Source: Hyphomicrobium sp. CS1BSMeth3 (GTDB lineage Bacteria > Pseudomonadota > Alphaproteobacteria > Rhizobiales > Hyphomicrobiaceae). From it: 64,000 nucleotides of DNA. Shown one piece after another: positions 1 through 9,271 of the stretch; within the stretch, counting starts at the first letter, position 1; each line of letters begins with the position of its first letter. The notes beneath the pieces are model-generated. The model was not told the origin of the DNA. It saw nothing but the letters and a program-made list of their open reading frames with translations, and searched no databases. The stretch is taken from contig NZ_FPEI01000006.1 of NCBI RefSeq assembly GCF_900117415.1, positions 682,001 to 746,000 on the forward strand, read 5' to 3'. The position numbers were made by a program, and so were the translations under genes.

Positions 1-1018
1 CGTGCGCGTTGCTGTTCAACTGTTCCTCGGGATCACGTGCGGTCACGGCATGCCCTCTCTTCGCCGCTCGCGCTGCGCCGTTGCCATTGCCCGCAGCAAA
101 CCGGATGGCGGGAAAGCCGGCAGCGTCGAACCAGAACCGTCCGTCGCAAACGAGGCTCACAACGACAACAAGGTCCTCATCACCATCAAAACGCGGCAAC
201 GCCAGACTGAATGCCGACCGCTCACCGGCCGCCAGAACCGGATTGATGAAGCCACCTCTGGGTTCCTGCGACGCGGTCCCAACTCGTCCCTCCAGGCGGG
301 CGCCGATCAGAATGCGATCCAATCCCGCATCAATCGGATACGATCCAACGTTCCGCACCCATCCCCGGATCTGCAGGCCACCATGCGGCGTTTCCAGAAC
401 GGCGTCATCGGCCAACTCGAACGCATAGTGAAAGCGCTTCCGCCATTCCTCTCGAAGGCGCTCTAGAGATGGAAGACCGTCTCCTCGTGCCAGTGCTTCC
501 ATGATCGGCGCGAGTCGCGCCGACTGGCGAAGTGCCACGGACAATGCAGAAGACTGCACGTCGCTATAAATGACGATCGGGACAGCACCATCACCGATAT
601 CGACGGCCAGTTTGCTCGCGTCGTCATTGCTCCCATTGAGAACATGTACTGTCAGGGAACCACCATCTCCGCGCGCTCGCTGCAGCCCCGCGTATTGGCC
701 GTCAGCACTGCTCGGCGCAACAGCGAACACAGCCTGAGCGCCAAACGATCGCGCACAGCTGATCGCGTCTCCCCCGGCAGCTCCAAACCCCACAACCACA
801 CATCGCGCATAAGATGGCCCGTGTTCCGCCATCAGCATTTCGATCAGGTCAATCCGATCGGAAAGCAATCCGCGTGCGATGACCAAGATGCTGTATGACT
901 GGGACGGAGAAGCCAGATTCGCCACGTCTCGGGCGAACGTATCGCCGTCGTCCAGGACAACGAACAAAGCGTTCGTTCCCCCACGACGCAATTCCCATCC
1001 GGTGTCACGCAAACCCAT
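1..1018 (-). CDS. Partial unrecognised protein, end of capsule operon (runs off left edge)
   Basis: Reading the minus strand from an ATG at 1018 gives an open frame of 339 codons to the window edge without a stop, so the C-terminus is missing. The start lies two bases after the TGA of the glycosyltransferase upstream (TGA-AG-ATG), which implies translational coupling in the capsule operon. The N-terminal half looks like an alpha/beta fold: a hydrophobic strand followed by a GFGAAGG turn near residue 77, where an alpha/beta hydrolase would have GxSxG. The serine is replaced by glycine, so a hydrolase activity is not supported. The second half (from about residue 190) looks beta-rich. I do not recognise the family; a role in capsule assembly is inferred only from position. 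Confidence 0.7.
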   Translation of the reverse strand, partial: MGLRDTGWELRRGGTNALFVVLDDGDTFARDVANLASPSQSYSILVIARGLLSDRIDLIEMLMAEHGPSYARCVVVGFGAAGGDAISCARSFGAQAVFAVAPSSADGQYAGLQRARGDGGSLTVHVLNGSNDDASKLAVDIGDGAVPIVIYSDVQSSALSVALRQSARLAPIMEALARGDGLPSLERLREEWRKRFHYAFELADDAVLETPHGGLQIRGWVRNVGSYPIDAGLDRILIGARLEGRVGTASQEPRGGFINPVLAAGERSAFSLALPRFDGDEDLVVVVSLVCDGRFWFDAAGFPAIRFAAGNGNGAARAAKRGHAVTARDPEEQLNSNAH

Positions 1019-1020
1019 CT

Positions 1021-3510
1021 TCAGAGAGACCCACTGGCACCAGCATAGATCTCCGACACGCGCTCTCGATTGAATGCAAGGTCCTCAAGATTCCCGAGGC
1101 TGACGGCTTCGAGAAAGTTATTCCGGGCAATGAGATCGTCGGCTGCGCACAGGAAAAAACCGCAAACGCCGATCGAGACGACGCGTGGATCGAGGCCATC
1201 GGTGACCTTCCCCAAGTCTTCGGTCGAGCCGCCACGAATGCTAATCCGGAAAGTTGATCCAGTGACTGGCGAATCCAGCTCGAACATCAGCCACTTAAAA
1301 GTACCTGGCTTGAGAACACCCGTCTGAACAATCGATGTTTCCTCAATGCCGATTTCGTATGGGCAGCTTGTCGTCGGCAAGCCATGAATCCTCAGATACA
1401 GCCGCCAGCGCTTCGCGTTATCAGGAAGACCAACATTGAGCTCGCCGCCCTGGACTTTTGTCCAGCAACCCCAGTCATCCGGCCCCCACCAGCCCCCACC
1501 GGCACGAAACACTTCGGCCGACCTCAGGCCACGCCATACCCGTGTTTCGAAATTACGGACGATCGGATGATAAGCCCCGGACGTAGCCTCGGGAGCAGCG
1601 TAATCGCCTTCGAATTCAACTGCTGCTCGGTCTTTTCGCCGCGACACCGCAGCAACCATATCCTCGCCGATATCGGACCATGGACGCGGTCGAAACGACA
1701 AGCCGATCTTCTTTTCGAGTGCTTTGCGGTAGCTCTCGTCAAAGACGAGCTTTTCGAGGGCTTCTGTGAGAGAAGCGGCCGACCTTGTCCCAAAATAGAC
1801 AGCGAAATCCCCGCCAGCCTCGGGAAGTGAGGAGGCTTCAGAAAGCAACGGAACCTTCCCGTAACAAAGCGATTCCGTCACCGGCAATCCCCAGCCTTCG
1901 TACCGGCTGGGATACAACGTAAACAGGCACGATCGGTACAGCAGGCCGAGCTCGGCATCGGACAACCCCGATAGCATCACAACGCGTTCGCGCAGCGCAT
2001 CGTGACTGGCAAGCTTGGCGTAAACAGCATCATTGAGCCAGCCTTTGTTGCCGACGCAGACGAGCTTTGGAACATGTCGTGCGCCGTGCTTACGAATGAG
2101 CTCGATCCAAGCCTCAAAAGCACCGATGTGGTTCTTTCGCGATTCGATCGTTGAAACGAACAGGACAAACGGCGCGCGCGCTAGCGCCCACTTTGCTAAG
2201 TCGGAGCCCGGCAATTCGGCGGTGCCTGGCTTACGAAAGTCCGCATCGAGCCGGACCACGGAGATGGCATCAGGGGAAACATGATGGCCCAGCATTTCGC
2301 CGGCCTTCAGCAAGTCCGCCTTGGTCGACTCTGAATTGACCAAGAAGGCATCTGCGTGATCGAAGACCCCAATGAGCCACGATATGAAATCCTGCGTCAG
2401 CTCTTTGGTGCAGTGCTCAGGCGCCATGAGCGGAATCAGGTCATGCACGAACGGAACATAGCGAATGTTCTGCTGCGCCTTGGCCTGTCGAACGAACAGA
2501 AAGTAGTTCTGCAGCCACCAGGATGTGCCCAAGTTGATCAGCGTCGCGCCATGCGACATCTCAAGTGGCTCGCTCATGTTTAGCATGAGCTGAAGGCGGC
2601 TCAGGGCTGCAAGCCATTCCGGTGCCGAACGGTCTCCATCGACCAGAGCCAATTGCGAGAGAGCACCGAACATCGCCGCCGGCACCTCGACCCAGGCCTC
2701 CCGACGCTCCACAAACGCGCAGATCTTCACGCCCCGACGACCCCGCGTGCGCAGCAGGTGCACAATGGTCTCAATCTGGACACGCTGGATACCCGTCGGC
2801 AAACGCGCATTGCGAAAGTACGACATCAGATCAGAGACGTCGAAGATGACCACGTCTTCCGCAGCCTTGTTGTCGGCGGGCGCGTCGTCGAACTCGAAGG
2901 TCGGCGAGAGGAGTTCCTTGTCAGCAAGGATGGCCTCGAGCGCCTGGGCGCGATCAGACAATCCCGTATCTCTGAGCTGCTCCGCCACGACTGCAAGAGC
3001 GGACCGAGCGGCCCCGATTGAGCTCGGCATTGTCGTCCTTTCACTGTTGCTGTCAGCGCTCAGATCTTCGAGGACCTTCAAGATCTCTTCCTGATCGGCT
3101 TTGCTGCCCCCTTCCACCGCCAGACGATGCACTTCGCGAAAAACGTCGGGATGCCGAGGACTGAGCCTGGCGGCGGCCATGTAGCTTTGCCGGGCGGCAG
3201 CACTTTGCCCCTGTGCGTTCAACAGGTGTCCGAGATGCACAAGTGGCTCGCCTGACTGCGGTCGAAGCTTTGCAGCTTCCAGGTAGGCTGCCTTTGCCTC
3301 GGTGGGCTCGCCGCTCTCCTTCAAGGCGTGACCGTATTGCAGCCAGATATGAAACAAGGAAGGATCACGTTCGAGGCTGGTACGATAGGCCATTGCGGCT
3401 TGCGGCCAATCCTTGCCGTCGCGCGCTTTGTTGCCCTCGGCGATCGAACGATGGACCTCGAAGGACACAGGAACGCCAGCAGATTTTCGAAGTTTCAATG
3501 ACGACAGCAT
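1021..3510 (-). CDS. TPR-containing family 4 glycosyltransferase with C-terminal beta-sandwich
   Basis: 829 aa. Residues about 17-150 form tetratricopeptide-like helices. Residues about 220-610 are a GT-B glycosyltransferase of family 4: an acceptor-side PTGIQRVQ segment near 238, the donor-domain strand FVLFVSTIESRKN at 448-460, and SRYEGWGLPVTES at 535-547, which matches the E-x7-E nucleotide-sugar site. From about 645 there is an extra region with a WWGPDDWG motif and alternating hydrophobic strands, resembling a carbohydrate-binding beta-sandwich found on some large polysaccharide glycosyltransferases. It should transfer a sugar to a growing capsule or O-antigen-like chain in the cytoplasm. 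It lies 26 bases downstream of the KpsE-like gene in the same operon. Sugar and linkage cannot be read from sequence. Confidence 0.88.
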   Translation of the reverse strand: MLSSLKLRKSAGVPVSFEVHRSIAEGNKARDGKDWPQAAMAYRTSLERDPSLFHIWLQYGHALKESGEPTEAKAAYLEAAKLRPQSGEPLVHLGHLLNAQGQSAAARQSYMAAARLSPRHPDVFREVHRLAVEGGSKADQEEILKVLEDLSADSNSERTTMPSSIGAARSALAVVAEQLRDTGLSDRAQALEAILADKELLSPTFEFDDAPADNKAAEDVVIFDVSDLMSYFRNARLPTGIQRVQIETIVHLLRTRGRRGVKICAFVERREAWVEVPAAMFGALSQLALVDGDRSAPEWLAALSRLQLMLNMSEPLEMSHGATLINLGTSWWLQNYFLFVRQAKAQQNIRYVPFVHDLIPLMAPEHCTKELTQDFISWLIGVFDHADAFLVNSESTKADLLKAGEMLGHHVSPDAISVVRLDADFRKPGTAELPGSDLAKWALARAPFVLFVSTIESRKNHIGAFEAWIELIRKHGARHVPKLVCVGNKGWLNDAVYAKLASHDALRERVVMLSGLSDAELGLLYRSCLFTLYPSRYEGWGLPVTESLCYGKVPLLSEASSLPEAGGDFAVYFGTRSAASLTEALEKLVFDESYRKALEKKIGLSFRPRPWSDIGEDMVAAVSRRKDRAAVEFEGDYAAPEATSGAYHPIVRNFETRVWRGLRSAEVFRAGGGWWGPDDWGCWTKVQGGELNVGLPDNAKRWRLYLRIHGLPTTSCPYEIGIEETSIVQTGVLKPGTFKWLMFELDSPVTGSTFRISIRGGSTEDLGKVTDGLDPRVVSIGVCGFFLCAADDLIARNNFLEAVSLGNLEDLAFNRERVSEIYAGASGSL

Positions 3511-3536
3511 GGAACGCTACACCTACTCAGATTTCA

Positions 3537-4769
3537 CTAGGAGACATGCTCGCGAACGCCCGCGACGAGCAATGTGCCGACGCCATAGATCAAGAGCGCA
3601 GCCACGAGGGTCGCAAACACCGTCAACCACCGCTTCGGATACAAGGCTTTCTGCGCCAGGTTCGGCTCCACGATACGAACGACATAGAGCTGCTGCCTCA
3701 AGGCCTGTTCGCGCGCACCCTGCAAGGCAGAGGCCGCTGCCTCGTAGCGCTTCGCCGCGAAGTCCTGCCGCAACCTGAGGGCCTCGTACGCAGAAAGGGT
3801 TGGGGCCATGGAGCCATCGCCGCCCGCGAGTTGGCTCGCCTGACTTCGAACTTGTGTGTCCAATGCACGCACGCGCTCCGTCTGGGCCATAAATTGTGGG
3901 CTTTTTGGATCAAGGGTTGCCTTCATCGTCGACAGTTGCGCCTGAGCAATCGCCAACTGCCGTTGCAGGTCCGAAACTACCGTGATTTGAGCGGTGCTCG
4001 TGCGCTGTGGGTCGATATCGCGTTCGCCCTGCCGGAAATCGGTCATGCCGGTCTGTGTCGCTGTCACCGCGGCTTCGGCCTGATCAAGCTGCCGTTCCGC
4101 GACCTTCAGCGCATTCTCAACTGCACGCTGGTTGAGCATGTTCACGCGCTGCTCGCCAAACTCCAGGAGTGCCTCAGTCAGGGCGTGCGCATCCTCCGGA
4201 CGGAATGCCCGGACGGCGAGTGTGGTAATACCCGTATCGGAGCTGAAATTGACCTTGACCTGCCGGCGATAGTATCTGGCCAGATCCTCCGCCATAGGCT
4301 CGCTGTACCAGAGGCGCGCTATCACATCGGCTTCCGGCCTCCGAAACATTGCCGTGAGATCCATGCGCCTCTGCAGGGCAGCAACCGCATCATGTGACGT
4401 CAGATAGTCGCCGACGCTCAACGACTCCGATTGCGACGGATTGAGCCCCGCTCCCAGACCGAACATCTGGGCCAGCCCGGAATTGAATCCGGAGTTGCTT
4501 TGTGAAGCTGTCTTCACGACGAAATGCGCTTCAGACTCGTATTGATCGGCCGCGATGGCAAAGAAATAGACCGCTGACAGGAGGGTTGGCAGTGCGACGA
4601 CGAGCATAAAGCCACGCCACTTTCGGAGCTTCTGCAGGATCTCGCTTCTCCGCTTCGCCCGCGGTCGCTCGGGCGAAAGAGGGAGCGGACCAGCGTCCAT
4701 GAACTCCGGTACTCGTTGGCGAAGCGAGACTGAGCCTTCCATGATTGGAGCCTCCGCGAGCATAGTCAT
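3537..4769 (-). CDS. kpsE: Capsule export inner-membrane protein, KpsE/BexC/CtrB family
   Basis: 410 aa. The start at 4769 is preferred because the upstream permease stop and this ATG share one base (TGATG); a longer frame to 4838 would overlap the permease heavily. The protein has a cytoplasmic N-terminus, one membrane span (VVALPTLLSAVYFFAIAA), a periplasmic region containing coiled-coil helices, and a second span at the C-terminus preceded by a LYPKRW segment. This is the polysaccharide co-polymerase (PCP-3/BexC) architecture. Family members couple the KpsMT ABC transporter to the outer-membrane export channel KpsD. KpsD is not seen in this window. Confidence 0.88.
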   Translation of the reverse strand: MTMLAEAPIMEGSVSLRQRVPEFMDAGPLPLSPERPRAKRRSEILQKLRKWRGFMLVVALPTLLSAVYFFAIAADQYESEAHFVVKTASQSNSGFNSGLAQMFGLGAGLNPSQSESLSVGDYLTSHDAVAALQRRMDLTAMFRRPEADVIARLWYSEPMAEDLARYYRRQVKVNFSSDTGITTLAVRAFRPEDAHALTEALLEFGEQRVNMLNQRAVENALKVAERQLDQAEAAVTATQTGMTDFRQGERDIDPQRTSTAQITVVSDLQRQLAIAQAQLSTMKATLDPKSPQFMAQTERVRALDTQVRSQASQLAGGDGSMAPTLSAYEALRLRQDFAAKRYEAAASALQGAREQALRQQLYVVRIVEPNLAQKALYPKRWLTVFATLVAALLIYGVGTLLVAGVREHVS

Positions 4770-5587
4770 CAGCTCAGATGGACATAGCGGCGTGTAACCC
4801 GAACAGTCGCTAGTCCGGCGAATGTCAACGACAAGCACCAGGCGATCAGATACGGCAGATCAACATATCGATCGTCGAGGCTGTAGAACTGCCCATAGCG
4901 GAGCAGTTCGAACATCTGCACCATGGGAAACCAGTACAGCCATGAGCGATAGGGCTCTGGTATCCACTGCAGGGCAAAAAAGCAGCCGGATATCGGCATC
5001 ATCAGATACATGACCGGATGCAACAGCCGCTCGGCTAGGTGGCTCGCATGGCACAGCGAGCAAAGCAGGAGCGATAGTGAGAACGACCACCACCACAACA
5101 ATAGAATGGCAGCCGCCACGATGATTGGCCGCGCTGGAAGATTGCCATGGCCCGATAGCCACAATGCAAAGAGCAGGATCGCCATCGTTGCGACCGCTGC
5201 GCAGAAGTCCAGGACTGCGCGCGCAAAAAGCATGTCAAAAATGGTGACGAAGCGGTGATAGAGAAGGGGCTGGTTCGAAATCAACGTGCTCTGCGCCCGC
5301 TGCGCGATTGATCGAAACATCATGAACCCGACATAGCCGATCATCGCGAGCGGGATTGGCTGCAGATCTATGGCGCCATGATTCCCGGATCCCGAATGCA
5401 TGATCCCGACCGCACCGCCAAGCAGCAATGGTTCGCCGAGGAACCAAAGGAAGCCGATATTGTTGCGCCCAAACCGAGTGTGGAGCTCGCGTAGAATCAA
5501 TGCGCCGATCACGTGACGTTGCACGTCTAGCCCGTTGAGGAACTCGGTCAGCGTCATCGGACGTCGATTGCGCGCTATCCGGCTCAT
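4769..5587 (-). CDS. kpsM: Capsule polysaccharide ABC transporter permease, KpsM family
   Basis: 272 aa ABC-2 type permease with about six membrane helices and the family's N-terminal RELHTRFGRNNIGFLW region, then a helix-rich core. The start at 5587 is chosen because it overlaps the upstream glycosyltransferase stop by four bases (ATGA) and begins MSRIARN; the frame is open further upstream but that part is antisense-like and inside the glycosyltransferase. It would form the membrane channel of the KpsMT transporter that moves lipid-linked capsule across the inner membrane. Its partner ATPase KpsT normally sits next to kpsM but is absent here, so it must be encoded elsewhere. Confidence 0.9.
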   Translation of the reverse strand: MSRIARNRRPMTLTEFLNGLDVQRHVIGALILRELHTRFGRNNIGFLWFLGEPLLLGGAVGIMHSGSGNHGAIDLQPIPLAMIGYVGFMMFRSIAQRAQSTLISNQPLLYHRFVTIFDMLFARAVLDFCAAVATMAILLFALWLSGHGNLPARPIIVAAAILLLWWWSFSLSLLLCSLCHASHLAERLLHPVMYLMMPISGCFFALQWIPEPYRSWLYWFPMVQMFELLRYGQFYSLDDRYVDLPYLIAWCLSLTFAGLATVRVTRRYVHLS

Positions 5588-6879
5588 CGGCTCATCTCCG
5601 CAATGAAAGCCAGGGCACCCTTCAGATGCGTGTCCCAGGATGGAGATTGCCAACCGGCGAGTCGGGACAGCTGCGCGGCCCTGCGCGCTGATGTCGAAGG
5701 CATATAGTCGAGGATGGTCCGCAGCCACGCGGTCCCGTCCAGCGGATCCAGATACTCCGGGACATCTCCGCCGGCCTCGCGCAAAGCCGGCAGATCGCTG
5801 GCAATGACCGGAACTCCAAGGCTCAGCGCTTCGGCAACGGGCAGTCCATAGCCCTCTGAGAACGAAGGCAGCAGCACAGCCCTTGCGCCGAGCGTCAGTT
5901 CGCGAAGCGTCCCGTCGGGGACGCGGCTATACTCCTCAACCACTCCGCTGAAGCTAGGTGTGCGATCGAGGAGGTCCAGAACCATCTCGTTTTCCCAGCC
6001 CCGTCGCCCGACCAGGACGAGGCGTGGAACGGCCTCCGGCGCCATCGTCGCGATCATGCGCCGCCAAACGTGCAAGAGCAGCAGGTGGTTCTTTCTGGGC
6101 TCAATGGTCGCAATCGCGAGAAAATAAGGTCTCTGCGTTCCGCTGTCGTTCTGAGCGCCTCTGGCGTCGAACGGATCTGGAACCCCGAGCGGCAGCGCCC
6201 GCACGGGAACAGTCCGCCCCGATGCCGCAAGGAGTGGAACGATGGCACGCTTCGTCGCTTCTGAATTCGCAAGAACGCCTGACGCCAGGGCAACGACCGT
6301 TTCGAATTTTCGACGGAACAGCGCGGCACCCGATGGCCTCGCATATTCCGGATGTTCGAGCGGGATGATGTCATGAACGAAAGGCAGGAAGCGCGCCTGC
6401 TCGCGCGCCAACAGCCTTTCTATGACGCTGCGCCGTTCCAAGCCCCGCGAAGAGCAATGCAGATAGATGCGAGATCGAACTGCCCTGTGTTTCTGCGGCC
6501 GCGGGAGCAGCTTGAGGCAGGCAGCTGCTGCACGTCGCCACCGCCTGGCGGTCGTCTCATCCTGCCCCTCGAGACGCCAGCGTTCCGCGGTCAAGTGCAG
6601 GAAATCGACGGCCGCGCCCCTGGAGACGCGACCGCATGGGCCGGCAGGATGAATAAGGGCGAAGGCAATCTGATCGGGAATGATGCGCAAGAGTCCTAAT
6701 GCGTACGCCATCTCCACGCGATCGACGCCGGTCGGCGTTGGATGCAGGACACGCGACAGCAGACGCGATAGATCCAGCAGAATTTCGCAATCCGTGGAAA
6801 GCGACAGCTGCTTCTCCGGGAGAAGCAACTTCAATTGCGGAGATGCTCGGCGCATCGGTTTCAACGCTACGACGCTCAT
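5584..6879 (-). CDS. Family 4 glycosyltransferase of the capsule operon
   Basis: 431 aa. The start at 6879 overlaps the KpsS stop by four bases (ATGA) and begins MSVVALKPM. An N-terminal domain with HPTPTGVDRVEMA is followed by FVHDIIPLEHPEY, the donor-domain strand YFLAIATIEPRKNH, and SFSEGYGLPVAEALSLG, which is the GT4 E-x7-E nucleotide-sugar motif. It resembles the central part of the 829 aa glycosyltransferase two genes downstream (shared TGxxRV and VHDxIPL motifs), so the two are paralogues. It probably adds one sugar in the capsule repeat or primer. Donor and acceptor are unknown. Confidence 0.88.
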   Translation of the reverse strand: MSVVALKPMRRASPQLKLLLPEKQLSLSTDCEILLDLSRLLSRVLHPTPTGVDRVEMAYALGLLRIIPDQIAFALIHPAGPCGRVSRGAAVDFLHLTAERWRLEGQDETTARRWRRAAAACLKLLPRPQKHRAVRSRIYLHCSSRGLERRSVIERLLAREQARFLPFVHDIIPLEHPEYARPSGAALFRRKFETVVALASGVLANSEATKRAIVPLLAASGRTVPVRALPLGVPDPFDARGAQNDSGTQRPYFLAIATIEPRKNHLLLLHVWRRMIATMAPEAVPRLVLVGRRGWENEMVLDLLDRTPSFSGVVEEYSRVPDGTLRELTLGARAVLLPSFSEGYGLPVAEALSLGVPVIASDLPALREAGGDVPEYLDPLDGTAWLRTILDYMPSTSARRAAQLSRLAGWQSPSWDTHLKGALAFIAEMSR

Positions 6880-8150
6880 TCCGCAGCCACCCAAGATATT
6901 CTGGGCGTCAGCCGAACCGTACGCTGAGACCCCCAGCGAAGTGGCACGTGTTCCCCGTTCAGAATGCGATCGGCTGCAGTCGCCACCAAGGGCGCAAGCT
7001 CTTCGTTTGCATAGAAGCCGCCTGGCAAAAGGCACTGCGCCACAAGCACCCGACGAAATGCTGCGTAGAGATCGATGTCAGGGGCAACCGGTGAGGACCA
7101 AAACTCGTCGAGAGTTCCCGGATGAACGAGGCCGGGAATCGCATAGATCGCTCGCCCAAGCGTGATGACGGGCACGCCCGCAGCAAGTGCGAGCGTGCCC
7201 GTCGTGCTGTTGACGGTGACGACACCACGGGACTGACGTACCAACCGATCTATGTCGCCGGTCTCGATGAAGAGAACGCGGTCGGCGATCCCGAGAGCTT
7301 GTGCATAGCGGACCGTGTGTTTGCGCCAATCGACTAGGCCGTTGTCCAGAGGATGTGCCTTGACCACGAGAGCCTTGTCGGCCGGGGCGCGAGCGGCAAA
7401 TGACGCCATGACCTCAGCTAGCGCCGCCTGCATGCCGTCGAAGTCCGAATGCGCGCGCAGCTGGTAGTCCGACTCCAGCTGGAGCGGCAACAGAAAGTAC
7501 GTGCTCGGCCGAAGACTGCGGAGGATCGCGTTTGACGTTGCAAGGCTCGTCCGCCTCCGCACGAGACGTGCAAGCCAGCCCATAGACTCCACGAGCGGAG
7601 GACGAGGTCGATGTGTGCGATAGTGCGGAAAGCTCCAGGCCAGCAGCGTGAACGACACGTAGTGAACAATCGTCTCCCGCACACGGCGACGCATGCTCGA
7701 TGGAAGCGGAGGGCCGTCTTCGACTGGTGGAAGCTCAACCGCTTGGCGACGATACCACTCCGGATCGGATGACAACGGCGAGAAGCCGTTGACCCCACCT
7801 TGCTCGAGCGTCACCCAGTCGGGTCTGAGGTATCCTTCTTCGAAGACGTGAACCAGAACGCCAAGTCCTGCCGCGATACCGCGTGCCGTCCGGTGCAATC
7901 GACGGCAATCACCAAACAAGATGATATCCGTGATTGCGTGCTCACGCAGAAACGTCGCTAGATATGACGGCCAGTCCCTTTCCGATCCGCGAAAGTTGAC
8001 TGCTCCATTTCCCGGCCAATCCCACTGGTCACCGCCGTTGAAGTTGATGCGGTACACGCAGCAGCCCTTTGCAGACAACGCACTCCCCAGCCGAAAGAAG
8101 AAAGAGCCCGGAAGTCCCTGCAGAAACAGAATGTGGCGGCCGCTGTACAT
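6876..8150 (-). CDS. kpsS: Capsule lipid-linker Kdo transferase, KpsS-like
   Basis: 424 aa. The ATG at 8150 follows the KpsC stop by two bases and has GGAAAGG about ten bases upstream; a GTG at 8156 overlapping that stop (GTGA) is an alternative. The N-terminus HILFLQGLPGSFFFRLG, the FEEGYLRPDW motif and the late VTVNSTTGTLAL segment are typical of the KpsS/LipB capsule family. Members add beta-Kdo residues to lyso-phosphatidylglycerol to build the conserved lipid terminus of ABC-exported capsules. Its place next to KpsC supports this. The assignment is by motif and neighbourhood. Confidence 0.87.
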   Translation of the reverse strand: MYSGRHILFLQGLPGSFFFRLGSALSAKGCCVYRINFNGGDQWDWPGNGAVNFRGSERDWPSYLATFLREHAITDIILFGDCRRLHRTARGIAAGLGVLVHVFEEGYLRPDWVTLEQGGVNGFSPLSSDPEWYRRQAVELPPVEDGPPLPSSMRRRVRETIVHYVSFTLLAWSFPHYRTHRPRPPLVESMGWLARLVRRRTSLATSNAILRSLRPSTYFLLPLQLESDYQLRAHSDFDGMQAALAEVMASFAARAPADKALVVKAHPLDNGLVDWRKHTVRYAQALGIADRVLFIETGDIDRLVRQSRGVVTVNSTTGTLALAAGVPVITLGRAIYAIPGLVHPGTLDEFWSSPVAPDIDLYAAFRRVLVAQCLLPGGFYANEELAPLVATAADRILNGEHVPLRWGSQRTVRLTPRISWVAAE

Positions 8151-8152
8151 GG

Positions 8153-9271
8153 TCACGCAGCCTTTCCAGCGGGCCAAGTCTTGAGAGCCCAGCCCTGAAG
8201 CCGGCGCAGCATCGGCAATGCCCGGCCGCCTGTCGCGGTACCTTCAACAAGCCGGTCGACGGCAGTTTCAGCGCTGCAGAGGCGGCCGGTTTCAGGATCA
8301 AGATAGCGTGGGTAGAGAATGAGGGCCGCCGCAGCCAACTCAACCACATTTAAGTGTCGCTGGCGGCGAGGCACCGGCGCGAGGTCCTGTGTCAGTCCCC
8401 AACCCGAATAGAATGGTTGACCATGGACGATAACCTCACGTCCGCGCAGAAGGGCCTCGAAGCCGATCAGCGAGGTGAGAACATGGACAGCATCCACATG
8501 GCGAAGAAGAGCCGGCACCGAGAGGTCACGAACGACATGGTTCGCATATCGACAAAGTGCCGCGTCCGAATGATAGCCGCGTCGTAAACCCGTCTCCACG
8601 TCAGGGTGCGGCTTATAGAGAATGCAGGCGCCCGGCTCCAGCGCACGCGCCCGCCGCAGCAAGTCCATATTGCTCGTGACGCCAGCGCCGCCCAACCGAA
8701 CAGAGAGATCATCCTCGACCTGTCCGGCTACAAGGACCGTTCGTTCTCCACGTGGCAGCGGCGCATGAATCCCTGTCGTCAGATTGTATTTTGTGACGTC
8801 CAACCGAACGATCTGCGCGATGAGCCGCCGCGCGCGCGCCAGCAATGCCTCGTCAAAGGTCCGTTTGCTCAGCGTCTGCTCGAGATCGCTTGGGCGGCTA
8901 GGATCGAAATGGATGCCGGAACGATCGACAATGATCGATATCGGTGTACGGCATTCCACACCGAGACCGTTCGAGCGCAGGAAGCCATCCTCGATCCGGG
9001 CAACAGGAATACCACGCGCGCGGGAAACCTCGTCGAAATCAGAAGGCGCGCGGGAAGGCCACACGGCGACCGCACCGCGGGATGCCTCGGCGATGGCAAT
9101 CGCCTCCTGTGTGCCTTGACAGAATGCGGGTGACGTCCCGCTGTCAGCGCACAGGAATGCTGCGATGGCTGCCCGGTTCCACGCCGGCACACCGAGACAC
9201 GCCGCGATGGGCGTGTCTATGACAGCGCTCGGATCGCCGGTAGCACCGGCGTCGCTTTCCCGTTTCCCCAT
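8153..9271 (-). CDS. kpsC: Capsule Kdo transferase, single-module KpsC-like
   Basis: About 372 aa from the ATG at 9271 (MGKRES); the frame stays open to a GTG at 9421, so the N-terminus is uncertain. It carries RIEDGFLRSNGLG, VLVAGQVEDD, LYKPHPDVE and a long terminal motif ending GQPFYSGWGLT, all hallmarks of KpsC/KpsS-type Kdo transferases. Enterobacterial KpsC has two such modules in roughly 670 residues, whereas this protein has one, so it may add only one of the alternating Kdo linkages, or share the task with KpsS. It is the first gene of the minus-strand capsule operon, divergent from the Hint genes. Confidence 0.83.
   Translation of the reverse strand: MGKRESDAGATGDPSAVIDTPIAACLGVPAWNRAAIAAFLCADSGTSPAFCQGTQEAIAIAEASRGAVAVWPSRAPSDFDEVSRARGIPVARIEDGFLRSNGLGVECRTPISIIVDRSGIHFDPSRPSDLEQTLSKRTFDEALLARARRLIAQIVRLDVTKYNLTTGIHAPLPRGERTVLVAGQVEDDLSVRLGGAGVTSNMDLLRRARALEPGACILYKPHPDVETGLRRGYHSDAALCRYANHVVRDLSVPALLRHVDAVHVLTSLIGFEALLRGREVIVHGQPFYSGWGLTQDLAPVPRRQRHLNVVELAAAALILYPRYLDPETGRLCSAETAVDRLVEGTATGGRALPMLRRLQGWALKTWPAGKAA

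Noticed and set aside
3213-4397. 394-codon plus-strand open frame opposite the KpsE and glycosyltransferase genes
   Set aside because: It is antisense to two recognisable genes, is arginine/leucine-rich like frame shadows of GC-rich genes, and has no family motif.
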